64,000 nt of DNA. Origin: CAYPZL01 sp964415045. GTDB taxonomy: Bacteria > Planctomycetota > Phycisphaerae > Sedimentisphaerales > Anaerobacaceae. The DNA is taken from contig CAYPZL010000005.1 in NCBI GenBank assembly GCA_964415045.1, positions 1 through 64,000 on the forward strand. The letters are read 5' to 3'. The notes beneath the pieces were generated by a model. It was not told where the DNA came from, ran no database searches, and worked only from the letters and a program-made list of their open reading frames with translations. Positions 6,818 to 16,111 of this stretch are shown piece after piece. Position 1 is the stretch's first letter. Every line of letters starts with the position of its first letter. The position numbers and the translations under genes are program-made.

Positions 6818-9559
6818 ATGCCCAGGACGTTGTATATCATCGATGGTCACGCGCACATCTATGCGGCGTATTTTGCGCCGATGGGACAGCAGCTCACGAG
6901 CCCTTCGGGCGAGCCGACCAAGGCGACCTATATCTTCACCATGGCCGTGCTGGGACTGATCGAGAAATACCAGCCGGACATGCTGGCCGTGGCGATGGAC
7001 ACCGCTGCGCCGACGTTTCGCAGCGAGATGTACCCGGATTACAAGGCCCATCGCCCGCCCATGCCCGATGACATGCCCGGTCAGATCGAGCGGATCGAGC
7101 AGATTTTAGAGGCCTTGCGCATCCCCATCTTGCGGCGGGACGGCTTCGAGGCCGACGACGTCATCGGGACCCTGGCGAAGAGGGCCGCCACGGACGAGAT
7201 CGATACCTTCATCTGTTCCAAGGACAAGGACCTCCTGCAACTTGTGGGCGAGCGCGTCCGCACTCTCGATCTGAAGACGGGCAAGATCACCGACGCTGCG
7301 AGCATGAAGGACGAGATGGGCATCACGCCGGGACAGGTCGTCGATTGCCTGGCGCTGGAGGGCGACACGTCCGACAACGTGCCGGGGGTGCCGCTGATCG
7401 GGCCGAAGACCGCCCGCGATCTGATCTGCACATACGGCGACCTTGACAACCTCTACGAGCACGCCGACGAGATCAAGGGCAAACGCGGCGAGAACATCCG
7501 CAACGCCAGGGAGCAGGCGTACCTGAGCCGCGACCTCGTGACCTTGAATTGCGATGTGCCGATAGAGATCGACTACGATGCCCTGGCGCGTTGCGAGCCG
7601 GACCGGGCCCGTCTCGGGACCGTGTTCGCCGAGCTGGGCTTCAGCCGGTTGCTGACGCAACTCGGCTTGCAGGCAGAAGTGAAAGCTTCGAACGACGCCC
7701 CTGCGCCGGCGGTTACGAAATACGCCGGAATCGAGCCGGCCTCGGCCAAAACGGTCGAGCACGTGTATGAGCTGATCGACACGAAGGAGAAGCTCGAGAG
7801 CTTCCTGGGAAAGTTGAAGAAGCAGAAGCTCTTCGCCGTGGATACGGAGACGACCGCCGTCGATCCGATGCGGGCGGATCTGGTGGGTTTGTCCTTTTGC
7901 TGGGAGTCGCACCGCGCGTACTACGTGCCGGTGAAAGGGCCGCTGGGGGCGACGCACCTTGATGTCGCGACGGTGCGCGAAGCGCTGGCCCCGATCCTGG
8001 CCGATGAGAGCGTTCGGAAGATCGGCCAGAACATCAAGTACGACCTGCTCGTGCTGCGTAACGCCCAGATGCCGGTGGCGGGCATCTACTTCGACACGAT
8101 GGTGGCGTCGTACTGCCTCGATCCGGGCCGCAGCAGCCACGCGATGGATGCGATGGCCCTGGATTACCTCAACTACGAGTGCGTTCCCATCGTCGCGCTG
8201 ATCGGCAAGGGAAAGAACCAGCTCACGTTCGACCTGGTTGATCTGCAGACCGCCGGGGAATACGCCGCGGAGGATGCCGACGTCACCTGGCAACTCTACC
8301 TGTATCTCAACGAACGTCTCGATGGCGAGCCGCTGCTGGCGAAGCTGTTTCACGAGGTCGAGATGCCGCTGGTCGAAGTCCTGGCCGAGATGGAGCACAA
8401 CGGCGTTTCGCTCAACACGGCCCTCCTGCGCAGCATGTCGGCCGAGCTGAGCGAGGTGCTGGAATTCCTGGCCGAGCGAATCTACAAGGAGGCCGGACAG
8501 GTCTTCAACATCGATTCGCCCAAGCAGCTTGCCGATATCCTCTTCGACAAGCTCGGGCTCAAATCCACCCGCGTCGGCAAGACCGGGCGCAGCACGGACG
8601 CCGGCGTCCTCGAACAACTGTCCGATCAACACCCGATTGCGGACCTGGTGCTGGAGCACCGCACGCTCAGCAAGCTCAAAAACACTTACACCGACAAGCT
8701 CGGCGCCCTGATCAACCCGCGGACCGGGCGTTTGCATGCGTCTTTCAACCAGACGGTGACGGCGACGGGCCGGCTCTCGTCGAGCGATCCTAACCTGCAG
8801 AACATTCCCATCCGCACGGAGCTGGGCCGCAAGATCCGGGCCGCTTTCGTGCCCGAAAACCCGGACGATTGCATTCTCAGCGCGGATTACTCGCAAATCG
8901 AGCTGCGCCTGCTGGCGCATTTCTCGAAAGACGAGGCGCTGCTGGCGGCCTTTGCGGCCGATCGGGACATCCACCGGTTCGTCGCCTCGCAAATCTACGG
9001 CGTGGGGCTCGACGAAGTCACCGGCGAGATGCGCTCGAAATGCAAGGCGGTGAACTTCGGCATCATCTACGGGCAGGGGGCCTTCGGGCTCTCGCGCAGC
9101 GTCGGGATCAGCCCGGCCGAGGCAAAGCAGTTCATCGAAGATTATTTCGCCCGGTACGGGTCGATTCGCGCCTTCCTCGATGAGTGCGTCGAGAAGGCCC
9201 GCCAGACCGGGTACGCCGAGACGATCCTGGGCCGGCGTCGCAAGATTCTCAACCTCAAGGCCCGAAACGCCGGCCGGCGGGCCCAGGCCGAGCGGCTCGC
9301 CGTCAACACCGTGATCCAGGGTTCCGCCGCCGACCTGATCAAGCTGGCGATGCTGAGCATCCACCGCAAGATCCGGACCGAGAACCTGCCGGTCCGGATG
9401 GTCCTGCAGGTCCACGACGAGCTGGTCTTCGAGCTGCCCGCCGTCGAAGCCGACCGGCACGCGCAATGGATCGCCGAAGAAATGACCACCGCCATGCAGC
9501 TCGACGTCCCCCTCAAAGTCGACATCGCACAGGGCCCCTCCTGGCTCTCCGACAAGTAA
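6818..9559 (+). CDS. polA: DNA polymerase I
   Basis: Replication and repair polymerase of 913 residues, carrying all three domains. The 5'-3' exonuclease starts at 'YIIDGHAHIYAAYFA' (residues 1 to about 300). The 3'-5' proofreading domain is intact: D342/E344 in 'AVDTETTAVD', 'IGQNIKYDLL', and 'YAAEDADVTWQLY'. The polymerase domain has motif A 'ADYSQIELRLLAH' (D690), motif B 'KCKAVNFGIIYGQGAFGLS', and motif C 'VHDEL' (D867, E868). The ATG at 6818 is chosen because the product then begins like family members. An in-frame ATG at 6794 would add eight residues but overlaps the promoter spacer. No SD is obvious, consistent with a leaderless message. Confidence 0.96.
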   Translation: MPRTLYIIDGHAHIYAAYFAPMGQQLTSPSGEPTKATYIFTMAVLGLIEKYQPDMLAVAMDTAAPTFRSEMYPDYKAHRPPMPDDMPGQIERIEQILEALRIPILRRDGFEADDVIGTLAKRAATDEIDTFICSKDKDLLQLVGERVRTLDLKTGKITDAASMKDEMGITPGQVVDCLALEGDTSDNVPGVPLIGPKTARDLICTYGDLDNLYEHADEIKGKRGENIRNAREQAYLSRDLVTLNCDVPIEIDYDALARCEPDRARLGTVFAELGFSRLLTQLGLQAEVKASNDAPAPAVTKYAGIEPASAKTVEHVYELIDTKEKLESFLGKLKKQKLFAVDTETTAVDPMRADLVGLSFCWESHRAYYVPVKGPLGATHLDVATVREALAPILADESVRKIGQNIKYDLLVLRNAQMPVAGIYFDTMVASYCLDPGRSSHAMDAMALDYLNYECVPIVALIGKGKNQLTFDLVDLQTAGEYAAEDADVTWQLYLYLNERLDGEPLLAKLFHEVEMPLVEVLAEMEHNGVSLNTALLRSMSAELSEVLEFLAERIYKEAGQVFNIDSPKQLADILFDKLGLKSTRVGKTGRSTDAGVLEQLSDQHPIADLVLEHRTLSKLKNTYTDKLGALINPRTGRLHASFNQTVTATGRLSSSDPNLQNIPIRTELGRKIRAAFVPENPDDCILSADYSQIELRLLAHFSKDEALLAAFAADRDIHRFVASQIYGVGLDEVTGEMRSKCKAVNFGIIYGQGAFGLSRSVGISPAEAKQFIEDYFARYGSIRAFLDECVEKARQTGYAETILGRRRKILNLKARNAGRRAQAERLAVNTVIQGSAADLIKLAMLSIHRKIRTENLPVRMVLQVHDELVFELPAVEADRHAQWIAEEMTTAMQLDVPLKVDIAQGPSWLSDK

Positions 9560-9618
9560 GATGCGGCCGGGGCGAATTCTCTTTTCCCAGAAAAGCGGGA
9601 AACCTGCGTACACGGGCC

Positions 9619-9648
9619 TTGCGGCGCCGGGCGGCGTTTTGGTATGCT
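9619..9648 (+). promoter_or_regulatory. Promoter candidate for the UGA-containing FG-GAP gene
   Basis: TTGCGG (9619-9624), 18-nt spacer, TATGCT (9643-9648). It lies between polA and the next gene and gives a leader of about 55 bases to the ATG at 9712. Confidence 0.4.
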
Positions 9649-9711
9649 GAGTGGCGTCGGATCGTTGATGCCTATACGGGCCTTGTTTTACCCTTATGAA
9701 GGGAGACCAAG

Positions 9712-11043
9712 ATGCTGAGACTTCTTTTGGCTGTTTTGGCAGTGCTGGGGTTTGCGGCAGGGGTCGCCACGGCGGGCGAGCTGGCAGCGCCGATTCGTCT
9801 GGAAGCCGCCGGCAAACCCATCGACACGGAGATCGGCCATGCCGCGCCGTGCGTCGCTGATTTTGACGGCGACGGGGTCCAGGACCTGCTGGTCGGGCAG
9901 TTCGGCGGGGGCCTGCTCTGGATCTATCGCAACGAAGGGACGAACGCAGAGCCGAAGCTCGCGGCCGGGGTCAAATTCAAGGAGGGCGCCGAGGACGGCC
10001 GCGTCCCCAGTGGGTGATGCATCGGATTCGGTCCACATGTTGTGGACCTCGACGACGACGGACATCAGGACATCCTCTCCGGCTCCTGGCCCGGCGAGCT
10101 GTACTTGTTCCGAGGCACGGCGGACGGTTCCTTTGCCGCCGGCGAGATGATCAAGGACAAGGACGGGAATCTCATCAACATCGGCGGCGGGATCGAAGAG
10201 CGTCCCGGCGGCGAGGGGCTTCTCATTCGCGGCCATGCCGAGTTCGAGCGGACCGACGAGGGGACGTTCGTCAAGTATCGCGGAAAACGCATCAAGAGTA
10301 CGCCGGACAAACCCATCGCCACGACCGGTACCGCTTCGACCGTCCGCGCGGTCGATTGGGACGGCGACGGCGATTACGACCTGATCGTGGGTGACATTCG
10401 CGGCAACGTGCACCTCATCCCGAACGAGGGCACTGCGAAATCGTATGCCTTCGGCAAGGACCGTCAGCTTGAGGCGGCCGGCCAGCCGCTGCGTGTGTCC
10501 AGCCGGGCCGGACCGCACCCGGCCGATTGGGACGGCGATGGCGACCTCGACCTGCTCGTGGGCGCCGCTGACGGCAGCGTGTCGCTCTTTCGCAACACGG
10601 GTTCCGCCAAATCGCCGAAATTGGCTGCGGCTGTGGAGATCGTCGCCCCCGGCGAGGTGGGTTATGGAGCGGACGCCCCGAAGGAAGCACGCCGCGGGAA
10701 TCGCTCCAAGGTCTTCACCGCCGACTGGAACGGCGACGGCCGGCTCGATCTGCTCGTGGGCGACTTTGCGACGCAGAAGCCCGACCTGCCCGAGCCCACG
10801 GCCGAAGAAAAGGCCGAGCACGAGCGCATTCGCAAGGAGCTGGAGCCCGTTCGCGAGCAATACAGCAAGCTCATTCAGAAGCTACGCGGCCGTTCGGGCG
10901 GCCGCTCCCGCACGCAAGAGGAGCAGGAGAAGATCTACGAGGAAATGACAAAGGTGAGCCGGCGCATGAGCGAGCTGCGCGGCAAGCTGCCTCCCGAATA
11001 CGAACGTCACGGATGGGTCTGGCTGTTCCTGCGCCAGCCGTAG
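9712..11043 (+). CDS. Secreted FG-GAP/VCBS-repeat protein, candidate selenoprotein (Sec at residue 102)
   Basis: Read through one in-frame UGA at 10015-10017 this is a single 443-residue protein. It has a Sec signal peptide (MLRLLLAVLAVLGFAAGVATAG) and at least five calcium-loop FG-GAP/VCBS motifs: DFDGDGVQD and DLDDDGHQD on either side of the UGA, then DWDGDGDYD, DWDGDGDLD and DWNGDGRLD. A basic, charged helical region closes it. The frame is the same before and after the UGA, the protein pattern continues without a break, and UGA is followed by a Cys codon (context PSG-U-C-IGFGP). A perfect stem-loop sits at 10030-10048, where a bacterial SECIS belongs. The SD is GGGAG 8 bases before the ATG. 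There is no SD for an independent start at the GTG at 10042. The alternative is a recent nonsense mutation or sequencing error (for example Cys TGC/TGT to TGA). Its function is unknown; a redox or metal-binding surface protein is an inference. Confidence 0.7.
10030..10048 (+). promoter_or_regulatory. Candidate bacterial SECIS element
   Basis: A perfect hairpin, GGTCCAC / GTGGACC with loop ATGTT, or 8 bp with loop TGT if A-T pairs. The stem begins 12 bases after the UGA at 10015-10017, and the loop G (10039) is 21 bases after it. Known bacterial SECIS elements are a short GC-rich stem just 3' of UGA, with a G near the start of a small loop about 16-37 bases from the UGA. This fits. The element is inside the coding frame (GPHVVD), as bacterial SECIS elements are. 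Confidence 0.7.
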
Positions 11044-11073
11044 AACGGGACGCACATCCGGCGTCGGCCCGGG

Positions 11074-11307
11074 CTATCCGGGCAAGAACGGTCGGAGGTA
11101 GTAGACCCACAGAGCGGCGACCGTGCCAAGCAACGCCGCGATGAACAACGCCAGGCCTCGGGTAGCCGCCAAGCCGATGTCGCGCCACGCGCGCGAATCG
11201 GGGCTGCATCTTGACGAGCCGCCCGGCCTCTGCGCTGGGCGTTCGGCGGTCGGTCCGAACCGCCTGAACGGTGTGATTCTGCGTGCTGCGTCACTGTTGC
11301 TTGTCAT
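11074..11307 (-). CDS. Possible small single-pass membrane protein (77 aa)
   Basis: An open frame of 77 residues occupies most of the 346-base gap between the FG-GAP gene and the beta-helix gene. The first half is polar and rich in Arg and Pro. The second half has one clear membrane segment ('LALFIAALLGTVAALWVYYL') ending near the C-terminus. No SD is evident before the ATG at 11307 and no family is recognised. The hydrophobic segment is the main argument that it is translated. It could instead be a chance frame. Confidence 0.35.
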   Translation of the reverse strand: MTSNSDAARRITPFRRFGPTAERPAQRPGGSSRCSPDSRAWRDIGLAATRGLALFIAALLGTVAALWVYYLRPFLPG

Positions 11308-11389
11308 ACTGTCAACATCGGCCGTGCCAAGGCGCGCGCTTGAGCGAACCTGCGTTTGGAGGAGACAAACCGTGTGGGGTGACGTCGGA

Positions 11390-14092
11390 TCAGGACTGAT
11401 TCTCGATCGTCAGGTTGTCGAGGTAGAAGGTGGTTTGCGTGGTGGCGTTGGAGATGAAGCCGAGCCAGGTGAGTTTCTCGAAGGGGGCCCGGGTGTTCTT
11501 GAGGTCGGCGAAGCGGCGGGCCGACCGGCCTGGGAGGGTGACTGTGAGGTTCCAGGTTTCGCTGCCGCCGCCGAGGCCGGCGGTGACCTCGAAGTGCACC
11601 CACCGGTTCAGAGGCAGTTCCAGCAGGGTTTTGCCGGCGACCTGGAGGCGCGTGCCGTTGATCCAGAAGCTGGGCCCGGCGCGGTAGGGCGAGCCCCGCC
11701 AGTCGCGCCATTCGTGATTGATCGAGACGCCTTCGCCGATCCGCAGATCGAACGTGCAGCGGGTCGTTCCCGTGCTGTGATTCGGGGCATAGACTAAGTG
11801 TGGGTTGTACGCGTGCTGGAGGCCCTCGGCGTCGGTGATCTTGAGACTATGCTTGCCGGCGGCGGCGGTCTCATCCGTCACGACGATGGCGTCGCCCTTG
11901 TTCTCGACGTTGACCTGGGCCCGTGGCTTTTGCGCCACGGGCGTTTTCTCGAAGCCGTCGTGGACGGCCGCCGGCGGCGGGTCCGGCGCCCATTCCAGCG
12001 GCGGGTAGGTCACTTCATTGGCCTTCTCGATCCAGGCGGGATCGCCGTAGACGCCGGCCTTGTCGTAGTCGAATTCCTTGAACCCGAGCTTGAAGGCGGG
12101 CGAGTCGGGCTTCAGGTGGAAGTCGTGGCCGGCCGGATCGACGAACAGGGGATCGGCAACGACCGAATGCTTATCCCGGCCCAGCTTCTCGCGCCAATCT
12201 TCGAGGGACATCCCCGAAAAATCGATTTCCTTGCCGGCGGCGTTCCAATAGCAGTTGTTGTCCATCTCGACCTTGACCTGGGGCCAGCGCCCGGCCAGCA
12301 GGGGGCCCGTCTCCCAGTAGACGATGTTCTTCTCGAACGTGAACGACAGGTGCTCCTCGACGCGGGTCGCCTGGAGCTGGTGGAGCAGGCTGTTGACCAT
12401 GATGTTGTTGCGGATGACGTTTTCCTTTCCGTAGTGCTGGTGGAAGCTGCCGGTCTTGGTGTTGTAGACGAGGTTGTTCTCCATGACGATGCCGGTGCTG
12501 CCTTCGTCGGTGTAGAGGCCCCATCCGCCGTAGGAGTAGGCGTAGATGTCGTGGAAGATGTTGTTGCCGACCACCGTTCCCTGCGACGGCCCGAGCGTGT
12601 AGATGCCGCCCATGTCACTGAGGACGCCCCAGCCCATGTGGTGGACGTGGTTGTAGCTGAGGTTGTTGCGTTTGCCGAGGCTGTCGGAATAGCCCCAGCG
12701 CCAGCCGACGGACAGGCCGGTATAGAAGAAGTCGGCGATTTCGTTGTGGGTGACGGTGTTGTCGCCGCTCTGGCCGATCCAGACGCCGACGGCGGAGGTG
12801 TAGATGCGGCCGCCGGCGCGGATGATGTTGTTGTCCACCGTGATGTGGCTGGTGCGCGAGTTCTCGTCGGCGCGGATCTGGCCCTCGCCGATGCGGACGC
12901 CGCCGGCGCCGAGATCATGCAGGTAGGACCGCTCCAGGCGACAGTTCCGGCAGCCCTGGCGGAACCACACGCCGTAGATGGCGGTGTGAGCGATTTCGCA
13001 GTCGGCGATCGTCACGTGACGGGCGCCGTCGGCCATGACGACTGCGTCGGTGGCGTAGGCGGCCTGGAAGGGGGCGTATCCCGTCGCGGGCAGGACGTAG
13101 CGGTTGTGCTCGAACGTCAGGCCCTTAAGTGTGACGTGCTCGACGAACCGTCCGGCCTCGGGTTGGCCCTCGAAGACGACCAGCTTCGGCGCGTAGGGGG
13201 CGATGACTTCGGCCTTGGCCATGTCCTCTCCGGGGCGCGGTTTGTAATACAGCGTTCCGTCCCGGCTGAGGAACCACTCGCCCGGCGCATCGAGGGCGGC
13301 CTTGAAATTCTCCAGGTGGAAGCGTGTATTGGCGGGCCAGCCGGAATAGCTCTTGAGCTTCTCCCCGACGGTGATGATCGTGTTGGCCTCCGCATCGATC
13401 TGCTGAAGGTAGCGTCGCGAGATGCACCACTTGTGGTAGGCGTGCAGCAGGACATCGTGGATTTCCGCGTCGCTGAGTCCCTTGAGCAGGCGCAGGGCGT
13501 CGCCTCGGACCTCGGTGGTGCGCCGGAACCGGCCGGCCTGGCCTTCAACCGGGACCTCGGACGTGTCGCCCATATAGTGGTACCACTTGTTGGGCGTGCG
13601 GGCGCGCGTGGCGCGGCGGCCGTTGACGAACAACTGCTCGAAGTACCATTGCCCCGCTGCGACCTCGGCGATGTGCGTCTTCCACAGTCCCTCGCCGGCC
13701 TTCGTGAAGCCGCTGATGCGTTTGCCGCCGGAGAAGACGGGGCGGGCCCCGGGAGCGGCCTCGTAGACAATCGGCGCCTTCTTCGTGCCGCTGTCGGCCG
13801 GCGTCAGGACGAACGGCTCGGTCAGCGTGTAGCGGCCGTCGGCGACGACCACGTGTACGGGCTCCTCAATGCTCGCGGTAATGCGCATCCGTCGCAGGCG
13901 GGCGCGCGCTCCGGCGAGCGTCGCCAGCGGACCGTCGCTCCTTGCGGGGTTGGGCCGGTCGGGCCGGCCCGACCACCGGTCGTTGCCGTCGGGGGCAACG
14001 TGGATCGTGATGACCCCCGGGCACGCCGGCGCAACCATCGCGCCGATCAATGCCGCTGCCAGAAAACTGAGTGCAAGACGTGGCTCTTTCAT
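11390..14092 (-). CDS. Secreted right-handed parallel beta-helix protein (polysaccharide-active)
   Basis: A 900-residue secreted protein. The signal peptide MKEPRLALSFLAAALIGAMV is followed by 'TIHVAPDGNDRWSG...PLATLAGARARLR', the usual start of large secreted beta-helix hydrolases (GH141/GH120-like in layout). Asn-rich ladders typical of parallel beta-helices run through about residues 400-600 ('SYNHVHHMGWGVLSD', 'ENNLVYNTKTGSFHQHYG', 'VIRNNIMVNS'). A C-terminal LamG/jelly-roll-like domain follows from about 720 ('HDGFEKTPVAQ' to 'TTFYLDNLTIENQS'). GGAGGT 7 bases before the ATG fixes the start. A longer open frame upstream is ignored. Catalytic residues cannot be assigned by eye. Its neighbours suggest a role in plant or algal polysaccharide use. 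Confidence 0.75.
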   Translation of the reverse strand: MKEPRLALSFLAAALIGAMVAPACPGVITIHVAPDGNDRWSGRPDRPNPARSDGPLATLAGARARLRRMRITASIEEPVHVVVADGRYTLTEPFVLTPADSGTKKAPIVYEAAPGARPVFSGGKRISGFTKAGEGLWKTHIAEVAAGQWYFEQLFVNGRRATRARTPNKWYHYMGDTSEVPVEGQAGRFRRTTEVRGDALRLLKGLSDAEIHDVLLHAYHKWCISRRYLQQIDAEANTIITVGEKLKSYSGWPANTRFHLENFKAALDAPGEWFLSRDGTLYYKPRPGEDMAKAEVIAPYAPKLVVFEGQPEAGRFVEHVTLKGLTFEHNRYVLPATGYAPFQAAYATDAVVMADGARHVTIADCEIAHTAIYGVWFRQGCRNCRLERSYLHDLGAGGVRIGEGQIRADENSRTSHITVDNNIIRAGGRIYTSAVGVWIGQSGDNTVTHNEIADFFYTGLSVGWRWGYSDSLGKRNNLSYNHVHHMGWGVLSDMGGIYTLGPSQGTVVGNNIFHDIYAYSYGGWGLYTDEGSTGIVMENNLVYNTKTGSFHQHYGKENVIRNNIMVNSLLHQLQATRVEEHLSFTFEKNIVYWETGPLLAGRWPQVKVEMDNNCYWNAAGKEIDFSGMSLEDWREKLGRDKHSVVADPLFVDPAGHDFHLKPDSPAFKLGFKEFDYDKAGVYGDPAWIEKANEVTYPPLEWAPDPPPAAVHDGFEKTPVAQKPRAQVNVENKGDAIVVTDETAAAGKHSLKITDAEGLQHAYNPHLVYAPNHSTGTTRCTFDLRIGEGVSINHEWRDWRGSPYRAGPSFWINGTRLQVAGKTLLELPLNRWVHFEVTAGLGGGSETWNLTVTLPGRSARRFADLKNTRAPFEKLTWLGFISNATTQTTFYLDNLTIENQS

Positions 14093-14199
14093 TTTGTCAC
14101 CTCCGGTGGTCCGATCGCTTTGAAAACGTGTACGAGGCCGGACCCTTACAGGCCCGGCCCCGGTTGTCGTATCGATGCAAATACTCGAATCTCTCGGCC

Positions 14200-15798
14200 T
14201 TACGCCAGATACGTGGCGTCGTGGGCGGTCAGATCCTCGAACTCGATGCCGACCTTCTTGCAGGCGTACGCCAACTCGCGGAGATAATCGCCGTATCCGG
14301 TCATCCAGTGGAAGCCGGGCATGCGTTCGGCCAGCAGCTTGCTGTCGCACGAGAAGCGCACGTCGATCTGCGAGCGGCAGACGGCCATGAACGGCGCGTC
14401 GATGATCTCGGCCCGCAGGCCGACCCAGCGCTTCAGATCGAAGTCCGGAACGATGTTGGTCACGACCTGGCCCTTGCTCATCTCAACCTTGGGCGCGGCG
14501 CCGTAATCGGACTCGAAATGCGTCATGACACGAACCGGCTCGAGGTCCTTGCCGTTCATCTTTCGCGGCGCGGTGCAGTGGGCCAGCGTGATCATTCCGT
14601 CGTGCGGATAAGTCGGGTCGTTGAGAAAAACGGGATGGCCCGAGATATTCGCCAGCAGCACGCCGGACGGGATGACGACGAAGTCCGATTCGCAGAAGGC
14701 CACGTAACGCGAGTCGTTCAGCAGGCTCAGCGTCAGGCAGGCCGAGGTCTCAGCCAACGGCATGATCGTGCCCATGCAGCCGTTGATGGTGATGGCCTGG
14801 CAGTCGGCCTCCTTCAAAACGCCCCGGAAGACCTGCTCCAGCAGGAAGCAGTTCTCCACGTAGCTGCGCTTGGTTTCCAGCGTGAGCGAGGAATCCTTGA
14901 GGTACGCGGCGGCTCGCTGCCGGGCGCGCTTCACCGCGGCTTTGTCGGCGCGGGCCTCTTTGATTAGATTACCCAGGTCTTTATAGGCGAGCGTCCGAAT
15001 GTCGAATTTCCATTTGTTCCTGACCTTGTTGGGGACAACGTCCCGGGGTTGGGCCCAGGCCGCCGGGCCGCCCACGGCGATGATTTTGGTGCCGAGCGTG
15101 TTCTTCAGGCCGCACAGGGCACGCAAGCGCCAGAGCAGCTCGTTCTGGCTATCGACCACGACGTCACCATCGTCGACGCCCTTGACCTTGAGCGTGTCGG
15201 TATGCTGCCGGAGGTATCGGGGGCTGATGATCTCGTACCAGAGGTACACGGGCCCGGATTTGTGCCGGCAGAAAATGATCATGTCCTTGCCGTGCTTGTG
15301 GAGCGCGTCGAAGACATTCTGCGCGCCTCCGGCGGCATAGATAATATAGGTGTCGGGGTTCTCGTAGGCGGCGACGCTTGCCACCTGGCCGCCGTGCTGC
15401 ACACCGGCAGGCGGCAGGAATTTGACCGGGAAGTCGGCTCTGTCCTGCAGGGCCGCCAGCTCGCGTTTGATCTGCGTCAATTCCTTGTCGACGTCCTGCT
15501 GGGTCTGGATTCCGCCCCAGCTTCGCCAGCTTGTCTGGTGGCGTCGCTTGGGGGTGCTGTACATCAGGATGGGTTTGACGACGAGGGGACGGCGTTCGGG
15601 TCCGGCGGGCCCGTCCTTCTCGGCGGCCGAAACGGCCGACCAGGTCAGGCCGCTCAGCGCGGTGCCGAGAAACGTCGCGCCGCCGACGCCGTGCAGGAAG
15701 GTCCGACGGCTGATGCCGTCGCCGTCGTGCTCGTGTCCGCAGCCGCACGGGCAGCACGTGGTTCGCATCGGGGGTCTTTCGGAGTGCTCAGTGGTCAT
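14200..15798 (-). CDS. Tat-exported sugar-isomerase-like protein (L-fucose/arabinose isomerase fold)
   Basis: A 532-residue protein with a Tat signal ('SRRTFLHGVGGATFLGTAL', after a CCPCGCGHEH leader). The body resembles the N-terminal and central domains of L-fucose/L-arabinose isomerases ('YIIYAAGGAQNVFDAL', 'GCMGTIMPLAETSACLTLSLLNDS', 'FCESDFVVIPSGVLLANISGHPVFLNDPT', 'HCTAPRKMNGKD'). Planctomycetes carry many secreted copies of this type with unknown activity. A Cys- and His-rich leader segment before the twin Arg is unusual and might bind metal. GAGGAA precedes the ATG at 15798. The beta-helix gene lies 107 bases downstream on the same strand, so they may form a two-gene operon. Confidence 0.7.
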   Translation of the reverse strand: MTTEHSERPPMRTTCCPCGCGHEHDGDGISRRTFLHGVGGATFLGTALSGLTWSAVSAAEKDGPAGPERRPLVVKPILMYSTPKRRHQTSWRSWGGIQTQQDVDKELTQIKRELAALQDRADFPVKFLPPAGVQHGGQVASVAAYENPDTYIIYAAGGAQNVFDALHKHGKDMIIFCRHKSGPVYLWYEIISPRYLRQHTDTLKVKGVDDGDVVVDSQNELLWRLRALCGLKNTLGTKIIAVGGPAAWAQPRDVVPNKVRNKWKFDIRTLAYKDLGNLIKEARADKAAVKRARQRAAAYLKDSSLTLETKRSYVENCFLLEQVFRGVLKEADCQAITINGCMGTIMPLAETSACLTLSLLNDSRYVAFCESDFVVIPSGVLLANISGHPVFLNDPTYPHDGMITLAHCTAPRKMNGKDLEPVRVMTHFESDYGAAPKVEMSKGQVVTNIVPDFDLKRWVGLRAEIIDAPFMAVCRSQIDVRFSCDSKLLAERMPGFHWMTGYGDYLRELAYACKKVGIEFEDLTAHDATYLA

Positions 15799-16007
15799 GG
15801 CAGGTTCCTCTTCAAATGCTGGTTGTCGTTGTGTCATATACAGTCCAGCGGCTCGGTCCGGTGCGACAAGGCCCGCGACCTCGACGGACTCCAGTCGGAC
15901 AAATACCACTTGTGGCACTATACCGGGCAACACCGCAGCGGGCAAGCCAAAACGCACCACCACGGGCGAAATCTGCGCGAGCGGTTGGGTCGGGCAAAGA
16001 GGCGTCC

Positions 16008-16036
16008 TTGACGCCGTTGCAGGCGGTCTCTACAAT
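16008..16036 (+). promoter_or_regulatory. dapL promoter
   Basis: TTGACG (16008-16013), 17-nt spacer, TACAAT (16031-16036). The predicted start near 16043 leaves about 70 bases of leader, which contains a small hairpin (AGGGCC-GTGAA-GGCCCT, 16064-16080). Confidence 0.65.
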
Positions 16037-16111
16037 GACGCCTTCTGATCTGGTTTCCAGCAGGGCCGTGAAGGCCCTCGGTTCGACCTCAATGACAAGG
16101 ATTTTGACGCG

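Noticed and set aside
7106..9613. 835-codon open frame opposite polA
   Set aside because: Pure shadow of polA, which has every catalytic motif.
10042..11043. Second half of the FG-GAP protein as a separate gene starting at GTG 10042
   Set aside because: No SD or signal peptide. It would start in the middle of a calcium loop and in the 3' arm of the hairpin.
11798..14287. 829-codon open frame on the plus strand opposite the beta-helix gene
   Set aside because: It lacks a recognisable protein pattern and lies antisense to a gene with a clear signal peptide, SD and beta-helix ladder. High GC makes long antisense frames common here.
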